Assembly: GCF_001435775.1 (NCBI RefSeq)
Contig: NZ_AZFK01000087.1
Location: 62,001-126,000 of the forward strand
DNA: 64,000 bases
Origin: Limosilactobacillus ingluviei DSM 15946
GTDB taxonomy: Bacteria > Bacillota > Bacilli > Lactobacillales > Lactobacillaceae
Reading direction: 5' to 3'
Numbering within the stretch: the stretch's first letter is position 1; the number at the start of each line of letters is the position of its first letter. Shown here in pieces: positions 28,298-38,193 of the stretch. The position numbers and the translations under genes were made by a program. The notes under the pieces are model-generated. The model had not been told where the DNA came from, did no database searches, and was given only the letters and a program-made list of their open reading frames with translations.

Positions 28298-29897
28298 CTA
28301 GCGTAGCCTCCTCATCGCTGTTCATTGTTGGTAACTGCGTTGTAGTGATATTGGATAACTGATTAATTCGCCGCTGGAGTTTTTCAAGCTGTTCCTTAGT
28401 AACCCCTGCCGACTTTTGCCGGTCATTCCATACTGACGCATCAAAAATCTTGTTTCCGAAGGTAATCGACCCTTTATTACTTGGGTCACTATTATCCAAT
28501 ACCTGTGTGATGGACTGGATCCTAACACTAACATCGGTCCCCATCCGGTCACGTAACCATCCCTTATTGCCGATTTTAATTTCATTGGCAAAACCGCCCA
28601 CATTCTTAGTAAAACTAATCCAATCGACCGTATATTGGACATCTGGGTAGTCATGGAGTTGTTTCTTTAGCTCTGCTTTAAGAGCTCCCTCGTCCGTGAT
28701 GGTATCGGAATAATATGGCTCAGCCCACCGCTTACCAATGTTTTTCTTGTTGGCTAACGGGCTAATATATTCGGCCTGACAGGTGTATTCTGGCGCTGCA
28801 TCCTCAACTGTTTCTTGTGGGGCAGACGTTGTTGTTGTACTACCGGTACTTAACTTCGCTGCCATTGCTCCATTTCTCACTCCAAAATCAGGTCGCCAAG
28901 CATTAATTGATTGCTGTACTGTTCCCCGACTAGGATTAGCTGCCATCACTAACGTATTGCTATCTAGGGCTAAGGCAACATGATAGGTACCACCACGTGC
29001 ACCCCAAAACAGCATGTCACCCGTCTGATATGGCGGGCCAACAACCGATCCTTGATACTCCTCATAGGTGGTTGGTTGGTGCATTGGTACCCCGAAATGG
29101 TTATACACATACGCCACAAATCCGGAGCAATCCCATCCGCTCGGAGTATTACCACCCCATACATACGGAACCCGCCCAACGAACGAACGGGTATAGCTGA
29201 TAAACTCGGCCGCACCACCGCTAGCACTACCACTACCACTATCACCAGAATCGTCGGTACTACTGGTGGTTTGCTCTACCTGCTTCCCATATCCTTTAAT
29301 AGCCGTTTTTACGCTGTCATAGCTTTCTGTCCATGCAATATGTGAAGCGTTAACTGCGTCGATAAATAAAAACGATCCATCGCGGCCAATGCTTTTGGCT
29401 AGATGAATCGTTTTGTTATCAAAGTAGTACTCGCAAGACCAAGCTTCGGCAATCGATGACAGAATGCTATCCGCAGCGGCATTGCCAATCTCAGCATCAC
29501 CAAAATCATGGTCATCAAACTTATCATCGATTTGATACTTGAATCCCGTGTCCTTAACCACTAAATCCATGCAAGCTTTTAAAGACTGCTTGCCCTTTAA
29601 CGTATCTTCCACAAACGTATCGTTTAAGTCTCGACCAATATGTGTAGCGCTAATCGCGTACACCCTGAATTCGTTATTAGGAACTGGGTTGGAAGTAGTT
29701 AACCGGTACTGCTGACCGTCTGGAGTGGTAAAAAGCGTATATGGTCCAATTAATCCTTCTGCAAGTAGATTTTGGCCAGTAGCGTTGAAGCTAAAAGAAA
29801 GCGTGGCAAGTGCATTGATCGTTGTCGTTACTGATACCCCGTAGGCTGAAACAACAGACTGCTGACCATCATAATTTTCAATCCCAATCGATAGCAT
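28245..29897 (-). CDS. Tail-associated protein with NlpC/P60 endopeptidase domain
   Basis: 550 aa. The N-terminal part is a phage tail-hub (Tal/endopeptidase) domain; residues 225-345 are an inserted NlpC/P60 cysteine peptidase: YVWGGNTPSGWDCSGFV with the nucleophilic Cys and GGTYHVALAL with the catalytic His. It continues with the rest of the hub domain. It would cut peptidoglycan peptides when DNA is injected. A Ser/Gly/Thr linker precedes the enzyme. Confidence 0.88.
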   Translation of the reverse strand: MLSIGIENYDGQQSVVSAYGVSVTTTINALATLSFSFNATGQNLLAEGLIGPYTLFTTPDGQQYRLTTSNPVPNNEFRVYAISATHIGRDLNDTFVEDTLKGKQSLKACMDLVVKDTGFKYQIDDKFDDHDFGDAEIGNAAADSILSSIAEAWSCEYYFDNKTIHLAKSIGRDGSFLFIDAVNASHIAWTESYDSVKTAIKGYGKQVEQTTSSTDDSGDSGSGSASGGAAEFISYTRSFVGRVPYVWGGNTPSGWDCSGFVAYVYNHFGVPMHQPTTYEEYQGSVVGPPYQTGDMLFWGARGGTYHVALALDSNTLVMAANPSRGTVQQSINAWRPDFGVRNGAMAAKLSTGSTTTTSAPQETVEDAAPEYTCQAEYISPLANKKNIGKRWAEPYYSDTITDEGALKAELKKQLHDYPDVQYTVDWISFTKNVGGFANEIKIGNKGWLRDRMGTDVSVRIQSITQVLDNSDPSNKGSITFGNKIFDASVWNDRQKSAGVTKEQLEKLQRRINQLSNITTTQLPTMNSDEEATLDDYLKSHESESNASQDG

Positions 29898-29911
29898 TTC
29901 ATCCCCGCTTT

Positions 29912-30730
29912 CTAGTAATAGAATCTTGTATCAAACTTCATCGTGAAACCAGAAGCTCCATCAAGATGTAGCTTATTCTCGCCAACGGCAAAATCCAAAA
30001 AGCCATGATCGCTAGAGCTGTACTCTTGCTTCCCGTTAATACTAGGAACGAATCCCAGAATCGTGACAACGTCTGACGATCTAACACCTTTAGTTAGCTT
30101 AAAGGACTGCTTAGTGGTGTTATTAGTAAGTGTAAAGCCATTCGGGGCTGTTCCTTGAAAGGTAATTTTAACTGGCCGATCGTCTGCCCTTAATGGGATC
30201 ACCCCAGCATTGAAGAAAGTAAAATCAGCAGTGGTGTAGATATAGCTTGGAATCTGTTCAGTATTAAATCCCTGCCCAAATCCCCACCCGTTGTTAGGTG
30301 GATCAACCGGGTCTTGTGTGGTTGCCACCGATTCAGCAAACCCTGATGGGCAATCCAGATTAATCGTTACGTCAGACGCTCGCCAGAAATTACCGTTTTG
30401 GCTAGGGGTCACAGCTTCTGCACGACACCGCCAACGGATAAATGGAGCATACATATTAATCACGAAGAAATCTTCATCAGATCGAAAAACCCGTCTTAGC
30501 TGTAAAAGTTGAAAATTATAATCGTGAATATCCATAGCCGTGATGTCGATAACTAGTGGGATCACTAGTTGTTGTGCCTGCGTGCCAATCAAAGTGGAAC
30601 CATAATTCCCAATCTGCTGGTAAGAGTGATTGTAATTAGGTAGTGGAATATCAAATTTTTTGACCCGAAAGCCCATCGCGTCTAGATCGTAGACCGTACC
30701 ATCTAGTCGCTGAATGATAATCGTTGCCAT
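29912..30730 (-). CDS. Distal tail protein (Dit)
   Basis: 272 aa, the usual Dit length. N-terminal VYDLDAMGFRVKKFDIPLPNY and LVIPLVIDITAMDIHDYN belong to the belt domain, with a C-terminal galectin-like beta domain. Forms the hub joining tail tube and baseplate. Its start overlaps the tape measure stop by one base. Confidence 0.88.
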   Translation of the reverse strand: MATIIIQRLDGTVYDLDAMGFRVKKFDIPLPNYNHSYQQIGNYGSTLIGTQAQQLVIPLVIDITAMDIHDYNFQLLQLRRVFRSDEDFFVINMYAPFIRWRCRAEAVTPSQNGNFWRASDVTINLDCPSGFAESVATTQDPVDPPNNGWGFGQGFNTEQIPSYIYTTADFTFFNAGVIPLRADDRPVKITFQGTAPNGFTLTNNTTKQSFKLTKGVRSSDVVTILGFVPSINGKQEYSSSDHGFLDFAVGENKLHLDGASGFTMKFDTRFYY

Positions 30731-33700
30731 CAGAATGCACCCCCTACTGGCATAGCACGGCCAACTGGTACAGCGCCGCCGTTGTTGTGGACAATAATTT
30801 CCTGAGCCCGGAAAGCCTTTTGAATTGGGTATACAACCCGTGCGATCGTATTGCCATCAAGCTGGACGGCAAGCTTAATATCCCCTTGGGCGGCTGAACC
30901 ACCATTTTGACGATTATCAGCCAAAATTTGCCCAGCGTGGGGGAGAGATGCATTGGGCAGTAACCCAGCCGCTTGCTGTTTAGCTGCAGTAATTGTCTTA
31001 GCCAATCGCCCTGCCAATCCATTTGGATCAACTTGGGCACGGGCTTGGATCGCATCGGCAATTAGTCCATCGGCCGTGTCCCGACGTGGATTGATCGCCA
31101 CCTCAGGTTCGCCAGGCACCTCGCCAAAAATTGATGGACGATCAGCCCAGCCGCCCAAAGCAAAGCGCCGGCCACCGGTTGGGCCCCAACCACCAAGTTT
31201 AAGGTCAGATCGCCAAGTTGAGTCGTTAAATAACGCAATCAATTGGTCTAACGGGCTCCAGATATTAGTGTGACCTGGCATGGCGTAAGTCTGGAAGGTC
31301 GGATCAATATACTGCAAGATCCCTTTAGATGGCGTGCCTTTTTTCGCGTTGGAGTCCCAGCCATTAATTGCGTCAGCTCGACCACCAGACTCATGCTTGA
31401 TAACATTCATGATGTGTGACACATCACCAGCACTTAAGCTGACTTTCATCAGTGACGCCGCCGCTCGGATGAGGCCTTCGCTGACCCCCATTGCACCGAT
31501 CTTCTCCATGAATTTATCGGCCATCTTCTTCAAGAAGTTACCAACCGAATGCTCAGCAATCCGGATTGATCCTTTCCCGTAGGTCTGGTTAAGCCATGGT
31601 CGTGGCAAGGCGTCTAACAATCGATCTAAGCCGATGCTGTTTTTGATCTTGTCCCAGATTTCAGTTGCGCTCTTTCCGATAAAATCAAACGCTTCTTCCA
31701 ACATATCGCCGGCACTATCTAACGCACCACTGACAAAGTCGGCAATCTTAGCACCAGTCCCTTTAGCGTAGCCCGGTAGTTTTCCGCCGTTGAGGGCCAT
31801 TACTTGCTTAGACTGTTCGTGCGTTAAGATCGACGTCCCGGCTGATAGGTACCGGATTTCTGGGCCCTCTTTCCCCAGCACTTCATATCCACGTGGGGTG
31901 TGGGCCAACTCAAATCCTTCTTCACCGACCAAGGCAAGTTGATCATTTACTAAGGCCCCCGTCCCAGTTGCGTATGCTTCAGTTAGCATTGGGACTTTTT
32001 GGCTGGCTTCAAATACTTTCAACACTTTATTGATCTGACCACCAAGCTTGTTCCAAATTGATGCCGTTCGACTACTCCCACTCGATACGTTTTTGTTAAC
32101 CATCGAGTATTCGTTGGACGCTGCTTGGGCGTGCCCAGTTGCCTGACCATTCGCGGCCATAATAACTTTATTTTTCTGGGACTCGGCCTCGTGGACAACC
32201 TTATCATGTTGATTCTTAGCGGACTTAGTTACCTTTTTGTACTGGTCATTGGCAGCATCGACCGTATCATCACGTTGTTTTTTAGCGTGCTTAACAATAT
32301 CATTATATTGTTTCTGAGTAATGGAGTGATTCTCTTTACGTTCTTTTTCAGCAAGCTTGACCGTCTGTTTGTACTTATCCTTGGCGGCTGCGATGATTTC
32401 GTTGCGTGCCTTTTTAGCAGGCTTTACCGCCGCTTCATATTGCTTTTTGGCATCCTTCTCGGTTTGCTTGAGGTCCTGCATACTGAGTTTACCTTTGTCC
32501 TTACTCAGCTTTTGCAGGATTTTGCGCTGCTCATTGGCTCCCTTGTTAACACTCTTGGTAACTTTACCGTTCGCATTCATCTGATCGCGAGCCAACTGTT
32601 CAGAGTACCTCTTATTCTCCTTTTCCAAGGCCTTGTGTAGGGCATCTTGATACTTTTTAGAGTCGGTACCATACTTCTGGGCAATCTTTTGTAACTTGGC
32701 ATTAGAGCCGTTCTGTAAGGCTTCCAATCGTTGATAGTGGGCATTAGTATCATTTTGCATTTTATCTAACGACTTCTTACGTGCATCGGCTCCCCTTTGG
32801 TCGGCCTCTTGCATCTTTTTAAGCCGCTTGTCAGCTTCGGCTTGGGTCAGCATGCCTTGCTTAACCAATTGCTGGAGGTCCTTCTGGGCCTTCTTTTCCT
32901 TATCAGCATAGTATTTGTCCACCGACTTACTCATACTGGCAAAGAGTTGATCCGTCTTAGCTTTGGTATCATTAATCGACTTTTGATCAATCTCCGCCTG
33001 AATAGTCAGCTTATTCAGCTTGTTCAGGTTCGGCGATAATTTGTTACTAAGATTGTTGGTGTCGGAATCGATCTTGATCTTAGTCGAGGCGACCAGTGTC
33101 TTGCCTTTGAGCGCTTTTTGGGCAAATTCGCCGGCTTTCTCCCCGATTTTAGTTCCCAGCCACGATCCAGCGGCCGAGCCAATTGCTGTTCCGGCCGGGC
33201 CCATAAAGGATCCCGCAAAGGCACCGAGCGCTGTTCCGGCAACTGCACCGGCCGAGCCACCGATCTTTTGGCTGGTACTGTTTTTCGAGGTTAATTCCGA
33301 GCCGATCGCCATCGTTGCTGCCGCAACTGGTACTGCCTTGCCCGCAAAGGACAAAGCCCGCGATCCAAGCCCAACCGCACCAGCCGCAGTCCGACCCAAA
33401 CCACCGGCACCGCCACCTAAAGCATTAGCGGCTTCGCTGGCTAAGCCAAATTCGACCATAGCGCGTTTGGCTTGACCAAGCGCACCGATAAAATCAATGA
33501 TCTTCCGGGTCGCAAACAGCCCAGTTAATACGGCTGCCAGCCCAACTGCAATCTGCTTATGCTCGGCCAACGCCGAAAACATCTTAAGGACAAACCCGGT
33601 CAACTTAACGACCGCATCGGAAGCAGCATTGATCATGTTTGTCATCCGCTTTTTGCCGATCGCATTGATCATATCGTTAAGCCCGCTAATGACGTTAGCT

Positions 33701-34866
33701 TGTAAGTTACCAAATGCTCCTTCAAAGGTTTCGGTACTCTTGGCGGCTTCGATTGCCCCCTTATTCATCCCCAGTTGGGTAACTGCCTTATTGAATTCTT
33801 CGGCTGTAATTTCACCTTTTTCCATAGCATCACGGAAATTACCGGTATAGGCGCCGTTGTCCTTCATGGCTTTTTGCAACACTCCAGAGGCCCCAGGGAT
33901 AGCATCAGCGAGTTGGTTCCAGTTTTCGGTGGTTAACTTCCCGGCCCCAGCGGTTTGGGTCATTACCATCGCTACACTTTTAAATGTTTCAGCACTACCA
34001 CCAGCTTGAGCATTGAGGTTCCCGGCCGCTTCGGTCAACTCCATGTAGTTCTTGATCCCGTTGGCAGCCAGTTGAGCCGTAGTATTGGCAACATCGCCTA
34101 AATCGTACACAGTTTGATCCGCATACTTCTTCATTTCAGCAGTTGCGGACTTGATTTCATCCGATCCAAAGCCACCTAGCTTCATCGTTGACTTGAACTT
34201 GTAGATGGCATCAGAAGCGTTCATTGATTCATGCACTAATCCGCCCATTGCTCCAGTGATCATACTGATCCCACGAGTCATCAAACCACCAACAAAGGTC
34301 CCCGCAACGATCTCCTTCAAACTGGTAAAATGAGTCGCCGTCGAGTCAGCTTCTTGCTTAATCTTGCGCAGCGCCGGTGAGGCATTATCGTTTACCTGCA
34401 AATTAGTTAAGACCTTCGCGGGTACCTTTTTAAGCAACGCTTCGTAGTCGATGACTTCGCCCTTCTGCGCCTTAGTGGCCAACTCTGTCAGCACCTTCTT
34501 AGGTACTTTCTTGAGTAGGTGGTCAAAGTTTTCGATCCCAGCTTTTTGTGCATCGGCCACCAACTTGGTCTTAACTTCGTCGGGGAGGTCCTTGTAGCGT
34601 TTGACCAGCTTGATGGTCTTTTCTTCGGCTTCCTTAGTGTCAGCGTCAACTTTTTGCTTAACGGGCTTCTTCAAGGCTTCGCCCATCTTATCGTGAGCCT
34701 TTTCGGTTTTATCAACTGCCTTGTTGAGCTCTTGGCCGATCTGATCATCAATCTTTTCGCCAGCATCGTCACCAATCCCTTTTAAGATGGTATCGATCTG
34801 CTTGGCCTTCTCGCTGGCCTGGTCATTCAAGATCACATCAATATTGACTGTTCCATCTGCCGCCAT
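30730..34866 (-). CDS. Tape measure protein with SLT-like lytic domain
   Basis: 1378 aa, the longest gene, setting tail length. The N-terminal region is the TP901-type core (VMTQTAGAGKLTTENWNQLADAIPG near 305); hydrophobic Gly/Ala-rich helices lie at about 430-580; a long Lys/Gln/Asp coiled coil at 600-930. A transglycosylase-like segment comes near 1175-1270 (HIMNVIKHESGGRADAIN...GILQYIDPTF...GGWGPTGGRR), with the catalytic Glu in HESGG. Confidence 0.95.
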   Translation of the reverse strand: MAADGTVNIDVILNDQASEKAKQIDTILKGIGDDAGEKIDDQIGQELNKAVDKTEKAHDKMGEALKKPVKQKVDADTKEAEEKTIKLVKRYKDLPDEVKTKLVADAQKAGIENFDHLLKKVPKKVLTELATKAQKGEVIDYEALLKKVPAKVLTNLQVNDNASPALRKIKQEADSTATHFTSLKEIVAGTFVGGLMTRGISMITGAMGGLVHESMNASDAIYKFKSTMKLGGFGSDEIKSATAEMKKYADQTVYDLGDVANTTAQLAANGIKNYMELTEAAGNLNAQAGGSAETFKSVAMVMTQTAGAGKLTTENWNQLADAIPGASGVLQKAMKDNGAYTGNFRDAMEKGEITAEEFNKAVTQLGMNKGAIEAAKSTETFEGAFGNLQANVISGLNDMINAIGKKRMTNMINAASDAVVKLTGFVLKMFSALAEHKQIAVGLAAVLTGLFATRKIIDFIGALGQAKRAMVEFGLASEAANALGGGAGGLGRTAAGAVGLGSRALSFAGKAVPVAAATMAIGSELTSKNSTSQKIGGSAGAVAGTALGAFAGSFMGPAGTAIGSAAGSWLGTKIGEKAGEFAQKALKGKTLVASTKIKIDSDTNNLSNKLSPNLNKLNKLTIQAEIDQKSINDTKAKTDQLFASMSKSVDKYYADKEKKAQKDLQQLVKQGMLTQAEADKRLKKMQEADQRGADARKKSLDKMQNDTNAHYQRLEALQNGSNAKLQKIAQKYGTDSKKYQDALHKALEKENKRYSEQLARDQMNANGKVTKSVNKGANEQRKILQKLSKDKGKLSMQDLKQTEKDAKKQYEAAVKPAKKARNEIIAAAKDKYKQTVKLAEKERKENHSITQKQYNDIVKHAKKQRDDTVDAANDQYKKVTKSAKNQHDKVVHEAESQKNKVIMAANGQATGHAQAASNEYSMVNKNVSSGSSRTASIWNKLGGQINKVLKVFEASQKVPMLTEAYATGTGALVNDQLALVGEEGFELAHTPRGYEVLGKEGPEIRYLSAGTSILTHEQSKQVMALNGGKLPGYAKGTGAKIADFVSGALDSAGDMLEEAFDFIGKSATEIWDKIKNSIGLDRLLDALPRPWLNQTYGKGSIRIAEHSVGNFLKKMADKFMEKIGAMGVSEGLIRAAASLMKVSLSAGDVSHIMNVIKHESGGRADAINGWDSNAKKGTPSKGILQYIDPTFQTYAMPGHTNIWSPLDQLIALFNDSTWRSDLKLGGWGPTGGRRFALGGWADRPSIFGEVPGEPEVAINPRRDTADGLIADAIQARAQVDPNGLAGRLAKTITAAKQQAAGLLPNASLPHAGQILADNRQNGGSAAQGDIKLAVQLDGNTIARVVYPIQKAFRAQEIIVHNNGGAVPVGRAMPVGGAF

Positions 34867-34881
34867 GTTGGTCCCTCCTTC

Positions 34882-35502
34882 CTATGATAGTGCCCAGCCT
34901 TTCAGCGCATCCGCAAAGCCGGCTAATTGAGCTTGTACGGCTTCTTCACTGTGGTTATCTGCCAAAGCATAACGATTTTGTGCTTCGAGCAAGTCGACTT
35001 GCTCCTTGCCTTCGTAGTCGTTTGGATCTGCCTGGCGAATCGCCACAATCCGCTGAAAATAAGTCTTGGGCCCGAGTCCGGCAAATAATGCCTTAAACTC
35101 GTCCCACTGCAACTTACCTTGCTCTTCGATCAGATTAATCCCATATTGTTCCCGGAAGCTGGCATAGATTGCCCCCGCGTCTTGAGTAAACGAATAGTAT
35201 CTGGTTGGAGTAAAATCATTGCCTACCAGATCAGTCGTGCCTGCGCTCGTATCCTCGTAAGGATCCTCAGATAAGTACTTGGCAATTCCTTCAAAGGCTC
35301 CTGCAATATACTCATCATCATCCGGGCCAGGTGCAAAGCCGAAGAACATCTCAAAAGCCGTCTGGGCCTTTTCGACAGCTGAAAAATGATCGTCATCAAG
35401 CAGCTCATAAAATCGCAAGACATTATCGTATGCCAGGTTCAGCTTATAGACCCGATCACGTAGCTGGTAACCGCGCTTAAGATCATTGGTTAGCCGTAGC
35501 AT
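34882..35502 (-). CDS. Gp15-like tail assembly protein
   Basis: 206 aa. Sequence and position fit the bacteriophage Gp15 family: it lies directly before the tape measure gene, where the longer tail assembly chaperone sits in related phages. Rich in acidic residues and aromatic helices (FAPGPDDDEYIAGAFEGIAKYL). I see no slippery heptamer joining it to the gene before it. Confidence 0.8.
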   Translation of the reverse strand: MLRLTNDLKRGYQLRDRVYKLNLAYDNVLRFYELLDDDHFSAVEKAQTAFEMFFGFAPGPDDDEYIAGAFEGIAKYLSEDPYEDTSAGTTDLVGNDFTPTRYYSFTQDAGAIYASFREQYGINLIEEQGKLQWDEFKALFAGLGPKTYFQRIVAIRQADPNDYEGKEQVDLLEAQNRYALADNHSEEAVQAQLAGFADALKGWALS

Positions 35503-35504
35503 GA

Positions 35505-35957
35505 TTAACGCCGCCGTTTACGGGTATAAGATTGCTTCCGGGCTTGGTGCTTAGCAGCATCGTTATCCCGCTTCTCGCCGTTGATTTCGGCTAAGGTATC
35601 ACGCAATACTTCTACAATCCGCACCATTGCATACATGCTTTGATCGTAGTAGTCGTAAATCCGCTGGCCTTCGCCATCGCCAAAGATCGCGTCCAAACTA
35701 GCTAAGACCCGTTCTTGGGCCTGACGGTTGACCTGGTGGATATACTGCTTGCGGTCATCGACAGTCATTTCTTGCTCAAATTTGTCGCTTTGCTTATTCA
35801 GGTTTTCGGCCAGGCCCTGTACGTCCAAGTCCAAATCCTTGAGCGTCGTGTCTAAGTGGTCGTTAAAGCTAATGATATATTCGCGCCCAGCAATGATTAC
35901 GCGCCGCTTGAAGTCAAAAGCAAATTTAGCGTCTAAATCCAAATTAATAACTGACAT
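35505..35957 (-). CDS. Tail assembly chaperone-like protein
   Basis: 150 aa, placed between the major tail protein and Gp15-like genes. Starts INLDLDAKFAFDFKRRVI and ends in a very basic tail (KQSYTRKRRR). Position and size suit the short tail assembly chaperone. Confidence 0.75.
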   Translation of the reverse strand: MSVINLDLDAKFAFDFKRRVIIAGREYIISFNDHLDTTLKDLDLDVQGLAENLNKQSDKFEQEMTVDDRKQYIHQVNRQAQERVLASLDAIFGDGEGQRIYDYYDQSMYAMVRIVEVLRDTLAEINGEKRDNDAAKHQARKQSYTRKRRR

Positions 35958-36006
35958 GTGTTGCCTCCCGTCTCACGTTTCCTCGTCTCTGTCTTACTAA
36001 CTAACC

Positions 36007-36510
36007 CTAGCCAGCTCCTACACTAGACGGAGCAGCTTTAACCGTATAAGTTGGCTTACCGTTAAAGACAGCCACAAAGCTAAAGGTTTGCTTGGCCCCT
36101 GGCTGACCACCAGTTGCTACGATCGTCTGCATGGTGATTTGACCCATAATGACGTCCCCGTTGGATAATGTAAAGCGACATAAGGTCTTGAGGTCGTCCC
36201 CAATTGCCAATGACTTGGAGGCCACAAAGTCTTGTGCTGGGTCCCCAGCTAAACGGTGGCCGGCGATGGTCAGCTGGAACCGCTTGGACGTTACGTCTGC
36301 GCTCCCAAACCCTTCGCCGTCATAGTATTGGTCGTTAGTGGCCGTGTCGTTCCCGGCCGGCGTAATGTTGTTAATCCCAGCGGCTAATGGAGCCCACTTG
36401 GCCTCATCAGCCTTGGCGGGGTCTGATTGACCATCGATTGCAATTTCCAGCTTATTCCGCCAGTTCAGGTCAAATTTACCAATCTTCGTTGGTGCTTCTG
36501 GTTCTGCCAT
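36007..36510 (-). CDS. Major tail (tube) protein
   Basis: 167 aa, beta-rich, with the DGQSDPAKADEAKWAPLAAG...GEGFGSADVTSKRF segment usual in siphophage tube proteins. Flanked by minor capsid protein 3 and the tail chaperone, the standard slot. The ATG follows AAGGATG. Confidence 0.85.
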   Translation of the reverse strand: MAEPEAPTKIGKFDLNWRNKLEIAIDGQSDPAKADEAKWAPLAAGINNITPAGNDTATNDQYYDGEGFGSADVTSKRFQLTIAGHRLAGDPAQDFVASKSLAIGDDLKTLCRFTLSNGDVIMGQITMQTIVATGGQPGAKQTFSFVAVFNGKPTYTVKAAPSSVGAG

Positions 36511-36515
36511 TTAGA

Positions 36516-36917
36516 TCATCCTTTCTTGTAGGTGTCTACTGTTACTTTGAAATCAAATACATAGGTTACGTCTCCTTGCGCATCCGCTAAGATCGGGTGC
36601 GGGAAGGACGCAACTTCCACTCCACTAAAATCAAACGAATCATCCTTACTGGTCACGATGTAATCATGATCAGCTAACAATTCCGCAATCTTGCCCAGCG
36701 TTTCGTTAATCAGTCCTTCGTCTGGGCCGGCCATGATTACTTCCATTGCGTAGGTCTCAGTCTTGTTGCCAGCATAGTCTTCGTCGATCACCGTAGAGCC
36801 CGGCAACATTTGTAGCCGCAGTTCTGGACTGTGCTTGCCATCCAAGTAGCCCAGCAGGCACTTAACTGGCAAATCCAAACTATTGATTGACTCGCGCACG
36901 CGTTCTTTAAGATCCAT
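36516..36917 (-). CDS. Minor capsid protein 3 / tail terminator-like
   Basis: About 133 aa. Fourth gene of the A118-type completion set and just before the tail tube gene, the position of tail terminators. ATG 36917 follows GAGGTG; the upstream GTG lies in the ribosome site itself. Confidence 0.78.
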   Translation of the reverse strand: MDLKERVRESINSLDLPVKCLLGYLDGKHSPELRLQMLPGSTVIDEDYAGNKTETYAMEVIMAGPDEGLINETLGKIAELLADHDYIVTSKDDSFDFSGVEVASFPHPILADAQGDVTYVFDFKVTVDTYKKG

Positions 36918-37278
36918 GTGGTCCACCTCGTAAAATCAAATCTGCGGTCAGCTTTTGCCAACTGGATAGGTATAGCGACTTGGCCCGCAAGTCCCAACGC
37001 CGAGTAGCTTTAGGATGCTCCGTCCGTGTGTAATTACGGATCCGGTGACCATTGATAAAGCCGTAGAACTGCGCCTTGGCGTACGGTGGTGTATAGATGA
37101 TCGTTTTGCCGTTAGCAGCAATATGCGCTGATTGTGATAGCGGACCATTTTTGTACGGGACAAACTGATCCATATCGCTCATGACCTGGTTAGCCAGATC
37201 ATAGTTGGCTCGCTCAATCCGGGCCTTGCTGATCAAGTCGTCGGGAAAGCGGCCGCCATAAGTAACTTTAACTGCCAT
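36907..37278 (-). CDS. Minor capsid protein 2 / HK97 gp10-like
   Basis: 123 aa. Helical start, then YKNGPLSQSAHIAANGKTIIYTPPYAKAQFYG, a pattern typical of minor capsid 2/gp10-like proteins. Overlaps both neighbours slightly. Confidence 0.8.
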   Translation of the reverse strand: MAVKVTYGGRFPDDLISKARIERANYDLANQVMSDMDQFVPYKNGPLSQSAHIAANGKTIIYTPPYAKAQFYGFINGHRIRNYTRTEHPKATRRWDLRAKSLYLSSWQKLTADLILRGGPHGS

Positions 37279-37625
37279 TACAACACCTCCAGCTCATACG
37301 AGTACACGTCATTGCTAAACGGCTCCCGGTTGTCAACAAAGCGGGTAATCGTATAGTCACGCCCCTCAAACTGCAAATGCCAGCCCACACAATCCGGACC
37401 CAATTCTGGCATCGGTGCCGAAACTTGCCCCAAAATAAAAACAACAGCATTGGCGGTAACTTGCCGCCCATTGCTGTTGCCTGCATAGATCGTTTGAGGT
37501 TGGACAATCACGTTGTCGATTTGTTGTTGCTTAACAACTGGCTTGCCGTAGTCGTCTTCTTCTCCAGTTGGCAAGGCGAGAGTGATTGTTTGGTTACACA
37601 TCTTTTTGAGGATGCGTGGCAACAT
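37278..37625 (-). CDS. Minor capsid protein 1-like / head closure
   Basis: About 115 aa, beta-rich. ATG at 37625 is chosen because AAGGGGGAG precedes it; upstream in-frame starts lie in the preceding gene. By position this is the head-closure protein. Confidence 0.78.
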   Translation of the reverse strand: MLPRILKKMCNQTITLALPTGEEDDYGKPVVKQQQIDNVIVQPQTIYAGNSNGRQVTANAVVFILGQVSAPMPELGPDCVGWHLQFEGRDYTITRFVDNREPFSNDVYSYELEVL

Positions 37626-38022
37626 ACAGATCACTCCCCCTTCCGCGATAGAGCAGGCCATAATGAGCTAGTAAGCGATAGGCTTCCTTGCAAACGCCGC
37701 CCACCATACTGTCTTTTGTGACGTGGTTAGCTGGCTGCAACGATAGGCGGCCAACCGTGATAGCGTTAAAATCATCCCCGTTTTCGTAGGAAGACGAGAC
37801 TCCGGTTGATTGGATACAGTCAACTTGCTCGCAGATCGCCGCTTTGTAGGCATCAACACGTTGCTGATCCGGATCATCAGCCATGACATGATCTTGATAG
37901 TAGTAATCCGTCACACTATCCACTGCCCGCTGGGCCTGACGCTCCAGCAAGGCAAAATCATCAGCCTTGGTACTGGCGTAGCCCAAATCAACGTACTCAG
38001 CAAAGGTTAAGTTAACTTGCAT
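37594..38022 (-). CDS. Head-tail connector protein
   Basis: 142 aa, mostly helical (FALLERQAQRAVDSVTDYYYQDH, RVDAYKAAICEQVDCI), as in gp6/gp15-type connectors. Directly downstream of the capsid gene, with its start overlapping the frameshift extension by 11 bases. Confidence 0.82.
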   Translation of the reverse strand: MQVNLTFAEYVDLGYASTKADDFALLERQAQRAVDSVTDYYYQDHVMADDPDQQRVDAYKAAICEQVDCIQSTGVSSSYENGDDFNAITVGRLSLQPANHVTKDSMVGGVCKEAYRLLAHYGLLYRGRGSDLYVATHPQKDV

Positions 38023-38193
38023 CGCCGTCCACCGCCTTTAAGAGGTCCGCCTTATTCATGCTAGATGTATAGGCAATCCCATGCTTGTCCATGTAGGCCT
38101 TGATCTGGTCCACAGTCTGGCTCTCCGTTGGCTTAACTGATCCGCTTGGGTCAAAGGCCCCGCTTAGATTATTCTGCGGGGCTACGCTTTTGG
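38012..38193 (-). CDS. Frameshift-dependent HeH/LEM extension of the major capsid protein
   Basis: An open frame in -1 relative to the capsid gene, with no ATG, GTG or TTG of its own in a usable place: the frame opens after a TGA near 38226. Slippage at CCCAAAA would add about 58 residues: a linker [20 protein letters not shown] followed by [16 protein letters not shown] and NKADLLKAV, a HeH/LEM-like helical domain. Lactobacillus phage A2 is known to make two capsid forms by -1 frameshifting, so this is probably the longer form here. Confidence 0.75.

Noticed and set aside
32125-32640. 171-aa hydrophobic plus-strand ORF in the tape measure gene
   Set aside because: It is the complement of the Lys/Gln/Asp-rich coiled coil; its hydrophobicity is a codon-complement artefact.
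36007-36510. A second programmed frameshift at the major tail gene, as in phage A2
   Set aside because: No XXXYYYZ heptamer or following stem is visible near its stop codon.
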